Positions 45,570 to 55,939 of a DNA stretch of 64,000 bases are shown here, in pieces. Below the pieces are notes generated by a model, which searched no databases, was not told the origin of the DNA, and worked only from the letters and a program-made list of their open reading frames with translations. The stretch is from Saccopteryx bilineata (lineage: Eukaryota > Chordata > Mammalia > Chiroptera > Emballonuridae): the NCBI RefSeq assembly GCF_036850765.1, contig NC_089492.1, positions 164,298,296 through 164,362,295 of the forward strand, written 5' to 3'. Position numbers and translations under genes: made by a program. How positions within the stretch are numbered: the first letter of the stretch is position 1; every line of letters starts with the position of its first letter.

Positions 45570-45941
45570 GACCACCTGCATGCCTTCTTTAGAGATGTGT
45601 CTAGTTAGCTCCTCTGCACCTTTTTTAATCAGATTGTTTTTTGTGTTTGGGGTTGTTTTTTTTTTTGGTGTTGAGTTGTATGAGTTCTTTATAAATTTTG
45701 GATATTAACCCCTTATCAGATGTATCATTTTGCAGATATCTTCTCCCATTTGTTTTGTTAATGGTTTCCTTTGCTGTGCAAAATTGTTTCATTTTGCTGC
45801 ATAGTCCCATTTGGTTACTGTTTCTTTTGTTTTCCTTGCCTGAGGAGATATATGAGAAACAATATTACTAAGAGCAATGTCAGAAATTTTATTGCCTGTG
45901 TTTTCTTCTAGGAATTTTATGGTTTTGAGTCTTACATTTCT

Positions 45942-46280
45942 TTTTTTTTTTTTTACAGACACAGAGAGAGAGTCAGAGAGAGGGATAGACAGGGATAGAC
46001 AGACAGAAATGGAGAGAGATGAGAAGCATCAATCATTAGTTTTTGTTGCACATTGCGACACCTTAGTTGTTCATTGATGGCTTTCTCATATGTGCCTTGA
46101 CGGTGGGCCTTCAGCAGACCAAGTAACCCCTTGCTCAAGCCAGCGACCTTGGGTCCAAGCAGGTGAGCTTTGCTCAAACCAGATGAGCCCACGCTCAAGC
46201 TGACGACCTCGGGGTCTCAAACCTGGGTCCTCCGCATCCCAGTCCGATGCTCTATCCACTGCGCCACCACCTGGTCAGGC
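45942..46280 (-). mobile_element. Rhin-1-like SINE, long form
   Basis: Reverse copy with CCACCACCTGGTCAGGC head. A short ACATTT motif flanks both sides. Confidence 0.9.
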
Positions 46281-47174
46281 ACATTTAATTCTTTAATTCA
46301 TTTTGAGTTTGTTTATTTTTGTATATAGTGTAGGAAGGTGTTTTATTTATTTATATATTTTTTGCATGTATGTGTTCACTTTTCCCAGCAGCATTATTGA
46401 ATAGACTGTCTTTACCTGCCTTCTATATCATATATTTAGTGACCATAAAGGCATGGGTTTATTTCTGGCTGTCTATTCTGTTCCATTGGTCTATGTGTCT
46501 GTTTTTGTGCCAGTGCCATATTGATTACTATAGCCTTGTCATGTAGCTTGATATCAGGAAGCATAATACTTCTAATTTTGTACTTTTTTCTTGTAGTTTA
46601 ATATAAAGTTTTGGGTTATTTGTTTTAGTTCTATGAAAAATATCATTAGTATGTTGATAGAGATTGGATTGAATCTATAGATAGGTTTGGGTAATAAGGA
46701 CATTTTAACAATGTTAATTCTTCATATCCATGAACATGATATATGCTTCCATTTATTTCTATCTTCTTCAGTTTCTTATAATTGGCCAAGTACAGGTCTT
46801 CTACATTCTTGGGTAAACTTATTCTTAGGTATTTCCTTTTTTTGATGTAATGATAAGTAAGATTGTTTTCTTAATTTCTCTTTCTGTCATTTCATTATTG
46901 GTGTATTAAAATGTGACTGACTTCTGAATATTAATCTCATATCCTGCTACTACTTTACTGAATTTACATATCAGTTCTAGAAGTTTTGTGGTTAATCTTT
47001 AGGTTTTGTATGTATAGTATCATGTCATCTGTACATAATGACAGTTTTATTTCTTCCTTTCCAATTTGGATGCCCCCCCCTTTTTTTTCTTGTCTGATTG
47101 TTGTGGCAAGGACTTCCAATACTGTGTTGAATAAAAGTGGTGAAAGTGGACAACTCTGTCTTGTTCCTGATCTT

Positions 47175-47515
47175 CTTCTTCTTCTTCTTCTTCTTTTTTC
47201 TTCTTTGAGAGACAGAGAGAATCAGAGAGAGGAACAGATAGGGACAGACAGACAGAAAGGGAGAGAGATGAGAAGCATCAATTCTTTGTTGAGGCACCTT
47301 AGTTGTTCATTGATTGCTTTCTCATACGTGCTTTGACCAGGGGGCTACAGCAGACCGAGTAACCCCTTGCTCAAGCCAGTGACCTTGGGCTCAAGCTGGT
47401 GAGCCTTTCTCAAGCCAGATGAACCTGGGCTCAAGCCAGCAACCTCAGTGTTTCGAACCTGGGTTCTCTGCATCCCAGTCTGACGCTGTATCCACTGTGC
47501 CACCACCGGATCAGA
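47175..47515 (-). mobile_element. Rhin-1-like SINE, long form
   Basis: Reverse copy with (CTT)n at its tail end. Perfect 15-bp target duplication CTTGTTCCTGATCTT at 47160-47174 and 47516-47530. Confidence 0.95.
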
Positions 47516-47547
47516 CTTGTTCCTGATCTTAAGAAAAAAGCTTTTAG

Positions 47548-47787
47548 GCCTGACCTGTGGTGGCGCAGTGGATAAAGCGTCGACCTCGAAATGCTGAGGT
47601 CGCCGGTTCGAAACCCTGGGCTTGCCTGGTCAAGGCACATATGGGAGTTGATGCTTCCAGCTCCTCCCCCCCTTCTCTCTCTCTGTCTCTCCTCTCTCTG
47701 TCTCTCTGTTTCTCCCTCTCCTCTCTAAAATGAAAAAAAAAAAAAAAAAAAAAAAACAGGAAAAAAAAAACCAGAAAAAAAAAAAAC
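47548..47787 (+). mobile_element. Rhin-1-like SINE, short form, young
   Basis: GCCTGACCTGTGGTGGCGCA head, box B GGTTCGAAACC, long A tail with C interruptions. Target duplication AGAAAAAAGCTTTTAG at 47532-47547, with one mismatch at 47788-47803. It lies just 15 bp from the previous SINE. Confidence 0.95.
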
Positions 47788-48036
47788 AGAAAAAGGCTTT
47801 TAGCTTTTTGAACATGTTAGCTGTGCATTTGTCTTATATGGCCTTTATTTTTTTTTTTCTTTTTTTTTTTATTTTTTATTTATTAAATTTTTATTAATGG
47901 TAATGGGATGACATTAATAAATCAGGGTACATATATTCAAAGAAAACATGTCTAGGTTATTTTGTCATCAAATTATGTTGCAAACCCCTCGCCCAAAGTC
48001 AGATTGTCCTCCGTCACCCTCTATCTAGTTCTCTGT

Positions 48037-48101
48037 GCCCCTCCCCCTCCCCCTAACTCTCTCCCTCCCTCCCTCCCATGTCCTCCCTCCCCCCCCCCCA
48101 T
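48037..48101 (-). promoter_or_regulatory. G-rich polypurine tract in L1 3' UTR
   Basis: In L1 sense this reads as runs of G separated by A (complement of CCCCTCCCCCTCCCCC and CCCTCCCTCCC). Such tracts are conserved in mammalian L1 3' UTRs and can form G-quadruplexes. The L1 at 5235-11595 has its counterpart at 5401-5466. Confidence 0.8.
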
Positions 48102-48146
48102 CCTTGGTAACCACCACACTCTTGTCCATGTCTCTTAGTCTCATTT

Positions 48147-51100
48147 TTATGTTCCACCAATGTATGGAATCATGTAGTTCTTGTTTTTTTCTGATTTGCT
48201 TATTTCACTCCTTATAATGTTATCAAGATCCCACCATTTTGCTGTAAATGATCTGATGTCATCATTTCTTATGGCTGAGTAGTATTCCATAGTGTATATG
48301 TGCCACATCTTCTTTATCCAGTCATCTATTGAAGGGATTTTTGGTTGTTTCCATGTCTTGGCCACTGTGAACAGTGCTGCAATGAACATGGGGCTACATG
48401 TGTCTTCACGTATCAATGTTTCTGAGGTTTTGGGGTATATACCCAGTAGAGGGATTGCTGGGTCATAAGGTAGTTCTATTTGCAGTTTTTTGAGAAACCA
48501 CCATACTTTCCTCCATAATGGTTGTACTACTTTACAGTCCCACCAACAGTGAATGAGGGTTCCTTTTTCTCCACAGCCTCTCCAACATTTGCTATTACCC
48601 GTCTTGTTGATAATAGCTAATCTAACAGGAGTGAGGTGTTATCTCATTGTAGTTTTGATTTGCATTTCTCTAATAACTAATGAAGCTGAGCATCTTTTCA
48701 TATATCTGTTGGCCATTTGTATCTCTTCCTGGGAGAAGTGTCTGTTCATGTCCTCTTCCCATTTTTTTATTGGATTGTTTGTTTGTTTGTTGTTGAGTTT
48801 TATGAGTTCTTTGTAAATTTTGGATATTAGGCCCTTATCTGAGCTGTCGTTTGAAAATATCAGTTCCCATATAGTTGGCTGTCTGTTTATTTTGATATCA
48901 GTTTCTCTTGCTGAGCAAAAACTTTTAATTCTGATGTAGTCCCATTCATTTATCTTTGCCTTCACTTCTCTTGCCATTGGAGTCAAGTTCATAAAATGTT
49001 CTTTAAAACCCAGGTCCATGATTTTAGTACCTATGTCTTCTTCTATGTACTTTATTGTTTCAGGTCTTATATTTAGGTCTTTGATCCATTTTGAATTAAT
49101 TTTAGTACACGGGGACAGGCTGTAGTCGAGTTTCATTCTTTTGCATGTGGCTTTCCAGTTTTCCCAACACCATTTGTTGAAGAGGCTTTCTTTTCTCCAT
49201 TGTGTGTTGTTGGCCCCTTTATCAAAGATTATTTGACCATATATATGTGGTTTTATTTCTGGGCTTTCTATTCTGTTCCATTGGTCTGAGTGTCTATTTT
49301 TTTGCCAATACCATGCTGTTTTGATTATCGTGGCCCTATAATATAGTTTAAAGTCAGGTATTGTAATGCCCCCAGCTTCATTCTTTTTCCTTAGGATTGT
49401 TTTGGCTATTCGGGGTTTTTTATAGTTCCATATAAATCTGATGATTTTTTGTTCCATTTCTTTAAAAAATCTCATAGGGATTTTGATGGGAATTGCATTA
49501 AATTTGTATATTGCTTTGGGTAATATGGCCATTTTGATTATATTTATTCTTCCTATCCAAGAACAAGGAATATTTTTCCATCTCATTGTATCTTTTTCGA
49601 TTTCCTTTAACAATGCTTTGTAATTTTCATTATATAGGTCCTTTACGTTCTTTGTTATGTTTATTCCTAGGTATTTTATGTTTTTTGTTGCAATCGTGAA
49701 GGGGATTATTTTTTTGAGTTCGTTTTCTAATATTTCATTGTTGGCATATAGAAAGGCTATGGACTTTTGTATGTTAATTTTGTATCCTGCGACCTTACTG
49801 TATTGGTTTATTGTTTCTAATAATCTTTTTGTGGAGTCCTTCGGGTTTTCGATGTATAGGATCATATCATCAGCAAAAAGTGATAGCTTTACTTCTTCTT
49901 TTCCGATATGGATGCCTTTTATTTCTTTGTCTTGTCTGATTGCTCTGGCCAGAACTTCTAGCACCACGTTGAATAAGAGTGGAGAGAGTGGACAACCCTG
50001 TCTTGTTCCTGATTTAAGGTAGAAAGTCCTCAGTTTTATGCCGTTTAATAGGATGTTGGCTGATGGTTTATCATATATGGCCTTTATCATGTTGAGATAT
50101 TTTCCTTCTATACCCATTTTGTTAAGAGTCTTAAACATAAAATTGTGTTGTATTTTATCAAAAGCCTTTTCTGCATCTATTGATAAGATCATGTGGTTTT
50201 TGTTCTTTGTTTTGTTGATATGGTGTATTACGTTAACCGTTTTGCGTATGTTGAACCATCCTTGAGATTCTGGGATGAATCCCACTTGATCATGATGTAT
50301 TATTTTTTTAATATGTTGTTGTATTCGGTTTGCTAGTATTTTGTTTAGTATTTTAGCATCTGTATTCATTAGAGGTATTGGTCTGTAGTTTTCTTTCTTT
50401 GTGCCATCCTTGCCAGGTTTTGGTATGAGGGTTATGTTGGCCTCATAAAATGTGTTTGGAAGTATTGCTTCTTCTTCAATTTTTTGGAAGACTTTGAGTA
50501 GAATAGGAACCAAGTCTTCTTTGAATGTTTGATAGAATTCACTAGTATAACCGTCTGGGCCTGGACTTTTATTTTTGGGGAGATTTTTAATAGTTTTTTC
50601 TATTTCCTCCCTGCTGATTGGTCTGTTTAGGCTTTCTGCTTCTTCATGACTCAGTCTAGGAAGGTTGTATTGTTCTAGGAATTTATCCATTTCTTCTAGA
50701 TTGTTGTATTTGGTGGCATATAATTTTTCATAGTATTCTACAATAATTCTTTGTATTTCTATGATGTCTGTGGTGATCTCTCCTCTTTCATATTGGGTCC
50801 TGTGTCTTTTTTCCTTGGTGAGTCTTGCCAAGGGTTTGTCAATTTTGTTGATCTTTTCAAAGAACCAGCTCCTTGTTTTATTGATTTTTTCTATAGTTTT
50901 TCTGTTCTCTATTTCATTTATTTCTGCTCTGATTTTTATTATCTCCTTTCTTCGGCTGGTTTTGGGTTGTCTTTGTTCTTCTTTTTCTAGTTCCTTAAGG
51001 TGGGAAGTTAAGTGGTTTACTTCGGCTCTCTCTTGTTTGTTCATATAGGCCTGAAGTGATATGAACTTTCCTCTTATTACTGCTTTTGCTGCATCCCAGA

Positions 51101-51959
51101 GATTCTGATATGTCGTATTTTCATTTTCATTTGTCTGTATATATCTTTTGATTTCTGCACTTATTTCTTCTTTGACCCATTCATTTTTTAGAAGTATGTT
51201 GTTTAGTTTCCACATTTTTGTGGGTTTTTCCCCCTCTTTTTTGCAGTTGAATTCTAGTTTCAAGGCTTTATGATCAGAAAATATGCTTGGTACAATTTCA
51301 ATTTTTCTAAATTTGCTGATATTGTCTTTGTGGCCCAACATATGGTCAATTCTTGAGAATGTTCCATGTACACTAGAGAAAAATGTATACTCTGTCGTTT
51401 TGGGATGAAGTGTCCTGTAGATGTCTATCATATCCAGGTGTTCTAGTATTTCGTTTAAGGCCACTATATCTTTATTGATTCTCTGTTTGGATGACCGATC
51501 TAGAGCCGTCAGTGGTGTATTGAGGTCTCCAAGTATGATTGTATTTTTGTTAGTTTTTGTTTTAAGGTCAATAAGTAGCTGTCTTATATATTTTGGTGCT
51601 CCTTGGTTTGGTGCATATATATTAAGGATTGTTATGTCTTCTTGATTCAACTTCCCCTTAATCATTATGAAATGACCATTTTTGTCTCTGAGTACTTTTT
51701 CTGTCTTGTAGTCAGCATTATTAGATATGAGTATTGCTACACCTGCTTTTTTTGGGGTGTTGTTTACTTGGAGTATTGTTTTCCAGCCTTTCACTTTGAA
51801 TTTGTTTTTATCCTTGTTGCTTAGATGTGTTTCTTGTAGGCAGCATATAGTTGGATTTTCTTTTTTAATCCATTCTGCTACTCTGTGTCTTTTTATTGGT
51901 AAGTTTAATCCATTTACATTTAGTGTAATTATTGACACTTGTGGGTTCCCTACTGCCAT
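48147..51959 (-). pseudogene. L1 ORF2 (endonuclease-reverse transcriptase) with one nonsense codon
   Basis: ORF2p nicks target DNA and performs target-primed reverse transcription of L1 RNA. The start is ATG at 51959 ([19 protein letters not shown]). The endonuclease spans about residues 8-240: [16 protein letters not shown] with Glu, ILGDLNTPL with Asp, SRIDHMLGH, and SDHKALKLE with the Asp-His pair. The RT follows ([26 protein letters not shown], catalytic [10 protein letters not shown] near residue 700). The frame stays open for 1106 codons, then meets TAA at 48641-48639 where L1s usually encode Tyr in MRYHLTPVR. Reading past it, the same frame is open for another 163 codons to the natural stop at 48149-48147, including the Cys-His region [18 protein letters not shown]. 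Total length 1270 codons is normal for L1. Near residue 410 a few residues are missing around [11 protein letters not shown], where other L1s have INKIRNE. The nonsense codon probably makes this copy unable to move alone. Confidence 0.94.
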
Positions 51960-52284
51960 TTTATAAATTGCTTTCTGTTAGTTTTGTATCTAGTTTGATT
52001 CTTCTCTTTTGTTTTTCTATCATTTGTTTTTGTTTGTTTGTGTTCCATACTTCTTTCCTCTGTTGCTACCTTTTTTAAGTCAAGTGTTTTTGTGGTGGTT
52101 TTTTTGAGAGTGGTTACCATTAAGTAATGAAAAGGGTACCTACCATATTCATTGTAGTACCCTATCTTATAAGTATTTCTGCACTTCATCATCCTTTGCT
52201 ACTGTTAATCTCCATCCTCTCCCCCCTTTTTTTCCTTTGTTGTCACAGTTTAAGTTTGGTTTTATTGTGTTCTTGGTGGAGCTG
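51960..52284 (-). other. L1 inter-ORF spacer
   Basis: 325 nt between the ORF1 stop and the ORF2 ATG, several times longer than the 63 nt of human L1. Contains no long open frame of its own that is likely to be expressed. Confidence 0.8.
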
Positions 52285-53280
52285 TTACTTGTGGTTTTGT
52301 TTTCTTTTGTTCTTTGAATCTGGTTGGAAAACCCCCCTTAGTATTTCCTGGAGTGGGGGCTTTCTGTTGATAAATTCTCTCATCTTTTCTGTATTTGTGA
52401 ATGTTTTTATATCTCCTTCATACTTGAAGGATAGCTTTGATGGGTATAGTATTCTTGGCTGAAAGTTCCTCTCTTTCAGGGCTTTAAATATTGGGGTCCA
52501 CTCTCTTCTAGCTTGTAGAGTTTCTGCTGAGAAATCTGATGATAATCTAATAGGCCTTCCTTTATATGTTGTACTCTTCTTTTCCCTGGCTGCCTTGAGA
52601 ATTTTTTCTTTGTCATTGGTTTGTGTCATCTTTATTATGATGTGCCTTGGAGTGGGTTTGTTGGGGTTAAGAAAACTTGGTGTTCTGTTTGCTTCTTGAA
52701 TTTGAGGCTTTAGTTCCTTCCACAGGCTTGGGAAGTTCTCATCTATTATTTGTTTGAGTATATTCTCCATTCCATTTTCTTTCTCTTCTCCCTCTGATAT
52801 ACCTATTATTCTTATGTTATTCTTTCTGATGGAGTCAGACAATTCCTGTAGGGCTTTCTCATTTTTTATTATTTTTGAGTCTCTTTCTTCTTCTCTCTGT
52901 TGTGCCTCAAGTTGTTTGTCTTCTATTTCACTAATCCTATCTTCAATCTGGGCTGTTCTGTTAGCTAAGCTTGTTACCTCATTTTTCAGCTCGTGAATTG
53001 AGTTTTTCATTTCTGTTTGATTTGTTTTTATCATTTCAATTTCCTTGGTAATATATTCTTTGTGTTCATTGAGTTGTTTTCTGATCTCCCTATATTGCCT
53101 TTCTGTGTTTTCTTGTATATCTCTGAGTAGTTTTAAGATTTCTATTTTAAATTCTCTGTCATTTAGCTCCAAGGCTTCCAATATGTTAAGTCTTTTCTCC
53201 ATAGATTTTTCCACATCTATTTGTGTTACCTCTCTTTCTTTTGTATCCATAATATTCGATTTCCTCTTTCTTATCGGCAT
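52285..53280 (-). CDS. L1 ORF1p, RNA-binding chaperone (intact frame)
   Basis: ORF1p trimerises, coats L1 RNA in cis and acts as a nucleic-acid chaperone in the L1 RNP. The frame encodes 331 residues from ATG at 53280 (MPIRKRKSNIMDTKE) with no interruption; human ORF1p has 338. Residues about 25-150 form a Glu/Lys/Arg/Leu-rich coiled coil. An RRM follows (NNIRIIGISEGEEKENG at about 155-170). The C-terminal domain has NPNKPTPRHIIIKMTQ, KEKILKAAREK, TYKGRPIRLSSDFSAETLQA and the RILYPSKLSFKYEG motif, ending in a basic tail. It is the first gene of the L1, expressed if at all from the 5' UTR promoter. As the only fully open retrotransposon gene here, it could still make protein; activity is not shown by sequence. 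Confidence 0.95.
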   Translation of the reverse strand: MPIRKRKSNIMDTKEREVTQIDVEKSMEKRLNILEALELNDREFKIEILKLLRDIQENTERQYREIRKQLNEHKEYITKEIEMIKTNQTEMKNSIHELKNEVTSLANRTAQIEDRISEIEDKQLEAQQREEERDSKIIKNEKALQELSDSIRKNNIRIIGISEGEEKENGMENILKQIIDENFPSLWKELKPQIQEANRTPSFLNPNKPTPRHIIIKMTQTNDKEKILKAAREKKSTTYKGRPIRLSSDFSAETLQARREWTPIFKALKERNFQPRILYPSKLSFKYEGDIKTFTNTEKMREFINRKPPLQEILRGVFQPDSKNKRKQNHK

Positions 53281-55689
53281 CTGAGGGTGGTCTTATTGAT
53301 AGCACTAATTAGAATTAATAAAGAGTAAAAAGAAAAAAAAAAAAAAAAAAAGGGTAAAACACCCCACAAAAAAAACCAGTAATAATTTATTATTTCCCCC
53401 TTTTTTTCTCTCTTCTCTTTCCCTCCTCTCCCCTCCTCAGGGAAATATCGTGCCTATAATAGAGGGCCTGATTTGGGGTGAAGAGTTCAAGGGGCAAAAA
53501 AAGGGAGTAGGGACCTACTAAATGCAAAAAAAAAAAAAAAAAAAAGGAAGAAAATCTTAGACAAGCATAAGATGATTTGCTTGTAAGTGATGGTCAACTA
53601 AGAGATATAATGAGAGGGATAAGAGGGAATCAGAAAAAAGGACCAAAAAAGAATAATAAAGAAGAAAAAATAAAAATAATAAGAAAAAAATCTGTTGTAT
53701 TAAGTGGAGCGAAGACTAAATACAATGGAGACCTTGGGTTGGGAGGACCCAAAATGCCACAAAAATAAACAAACAAGAGAAAAAAAAAATAAAAACAAAA
53801 GCAAAAAAGAGAAATAAAGCCAAAAAAAAGCCTTGAGTCCCAAATTAACTAATTTGTTTGTGATTGAGGATTATATGGGAGGAAAGTAAAATGAGAAAAG
53901 AAAAAACGAATAGAAAGGAAAAAATAAGAAAAAGAAAAAACGAAGGAAGAAATAAAATAGGAGGAGAAAAAAACAAAATAAAGCAAGACAAAAAAAAAAA
54001 AACAAAAGAGGAGAGAGTGAGAGTTAAGTGTTTTGGAGTATAACCTTAAAGGAGGGTGAGGATGAAGAAAAAAAATAAAATGCAACACTCATGGGTAGTG
54101 TAGTTCAAGAAAGGGGAAGCATAAGATGGGCAGAGAATAGAAGGACCGAGGTGGAGGAAATAAAGGCAAAAAGATAGAAGAAACAAACAACAACAACAAC
54201 AACAAAAAATTAGTGGATCAAGTTGTAAAGTCTGTGGGTTTTTCTTGATTTTGAGAGGTTAACTTCTTCCTTTTTCTTTTCTCTCCCTCTTCCTAGTCGG
54301 TGACTCTGTACCCCAGGCTCTGCCCCTGTGTCACTCTTAGGTAGGGATTTGCAGTTGATGGGATTCTATGGCAATGTCATATAATTGGCTTTAGTCTTGC
54401 TGGAAGTAAAGGCTTGTTGGCGTTTGCAGGGTCCAACGATGAGAGAGTTTGCTTTCCTGGATTCTCTCTCCTAGTCCCCCCTTTCTGAATTAGCAGCCTG
54501 GTGATCCAGCTATAAGGCTGCAACTGCTTCTGCCTGGGGAGTAAGAGGCTCAAAGAGCTGGGAAATCCCCACTCTATCCCCACTCAGTGCAAGGCTTTGG
54601 GAAAGGCTCTGAGAGTCAGGGCCTCCAGTGTAATCAGGCGGGGGTGGGAGTCAATTGTTTTCAAGGTGACTGTTCAGCGCCTATCATTTAGTTGGACCTC
54701 TCAACCCAGGCTTTCCACACTTTGTAGCCTGTTTTTGTAGGGAAGAAGAGGCACTAGTCTCTGCTTACGACTAGTGTAGTATAGACCTTATTATCTGCCA
54801 AGTCCTTCTTGTTAGCGTTTATCCCTGAATATGGAGGCTCTATCAATCAGAAGTTGCCCCCGCCCCTTTAGCGAGAGGCACTAAAAAATATCACGCCTCT
54901 TGTCTTGGATCGCTGAACTGAGAGAGATCTTATCAATTAGAACCGAGGGTGCGCAGATTTTATGGGTTAAGCTAATTTCAGTGATTGGGTCGCAGCTGTG
55001 TTTCCGAAGGTATTTTAGGCTGCCTGTGGGCGCCCCTCCCCCAACGCTTGATTGTTAGCTTGAATGGCTGGGTGAGGTGCCCCGCCCACGGAGAGAATCT
55101 CCCAAACCTCTCCCGCTCGGCCCGCCGCTGGCGGCTGGACCGCACCAGGCGCAGGATAATGGAGCCCCCTGGGTGTGCGGGCCAGTAGGGCGCCCTGGGC
55201 GCGTGGAATGCCCAAGGCACGCGTGCGAATGGGGCGCTCCGGGCACCGGTGGCCAGCGACCCCCACTCGCAGTGTGCGGGCCGCTGGGAACGTCAGCGGT
55301 GCTCAACCGGACCGGGCGCGCGCGCGGAGGCTCCTGGCGGCCGCTCGCAGTGGCGGTTCGCGGGGGTTCGCGGCGGCTCGCGGGGGCTCGCGGCGGCTCG
55401 CGGTCGGCCGCTCGCGGCGGCTCGTGGTTCCCAAGTATATGGGCTGACTCACCGCAGGCGCACTCCCTGGCGGCTTGAATGAGCGTCGCTGAGGTAGCTT
55501 CCTCCACACCCTCGTCTCTCAGATTCAAGTGATAACAGTCCTTTTGCTTTCAGTTTGTGTGGAACTCCGGAATGTTCCGAGGATAAATTTTTCTGTTTCT
55601 AGTTGATAAATTTGTTGTGATTTAGGGGAGAGCTGTCGGACGCGCTTCTCATGGCGCCATTTCCGTGAGGTCACCTCTATACCATTTTT
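53281..55689 (-). promoter_or_regulatory. L1 5' UTR / promoter
   Basis: About 2.4 kb upstream of ORF1. The L1 5' end (55689 leftward) has ATGGCGCCAT at 55651-55660, a palindrome containing two YY1-like CCAT cores, in the place where human L1 carries its YY1 site. A CpG-rich block spans 55075-55450. The ORF1-proximal part (53300-54220) is A-rich on the plus strand, so the L1 RNA there is pyrimidine-rich. Short plus- and minus-strand frames in the CpG block are chance. Confidence 0.82.
55338..55426. repeat. 9-bp GC-rich minisatellite in the L1 5' UTR
   Basis: Variants of GGCTCGCGG / GGTTCGCGG repeat in tandem about ten times. CpG in nearly every unit. Confidence 0.85.
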
Positions 55690-55939
55690 TTATATGGCCT
55701 TTATTATGTTGAGTTGTATTCCTTCTATTCCCACTTTGCTGAAAGTTTTTATCATAAACTGATGCTGGATTTTGTCAAAAGTTTTTTCTGTATCTTTTGA
55801 TATGATCATATGACTTTTGTGCTTTAGTTAAGTGGTGTATCATGTTAATTGATTTGCATATATTGAATCAATCTTGCATCCCAGAAATAAATTCCACTTG
55901 ATCATAGTATGTGATCGTTTTACTGTATTGCTGAATATT

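Larger units (their letters stand above)
47850..55689 (-). mobile_element. Young full-length L1 retrotransposon
   Basis: 7840 bp with a perfect 16-bp target duplication TTATATGGCCTTTATT at 47834-47849 and 55690-55705, and an A tail (T run) at the left. Parts in sense order are a 5' UTR of about 2.4 kb, ORF1 (331 codons), a 325-nt spacer, ORF2 (1270 codons with one nonsense codon), and a 3' UTR of about 290 nt with a G-rich tract. It was inserted into an older L1 in the same orientation. The perfect duplication and near-intact frames mark it as the youngest L1 here. Confidence 0.95.

Noticed and set aside
55055..55528. 157-codon and overlapping GC-rich frames in several phases
   Set aside because: They lie in the CpG minisatellite of the L1 5' UTR and are open in many frames because of composition.
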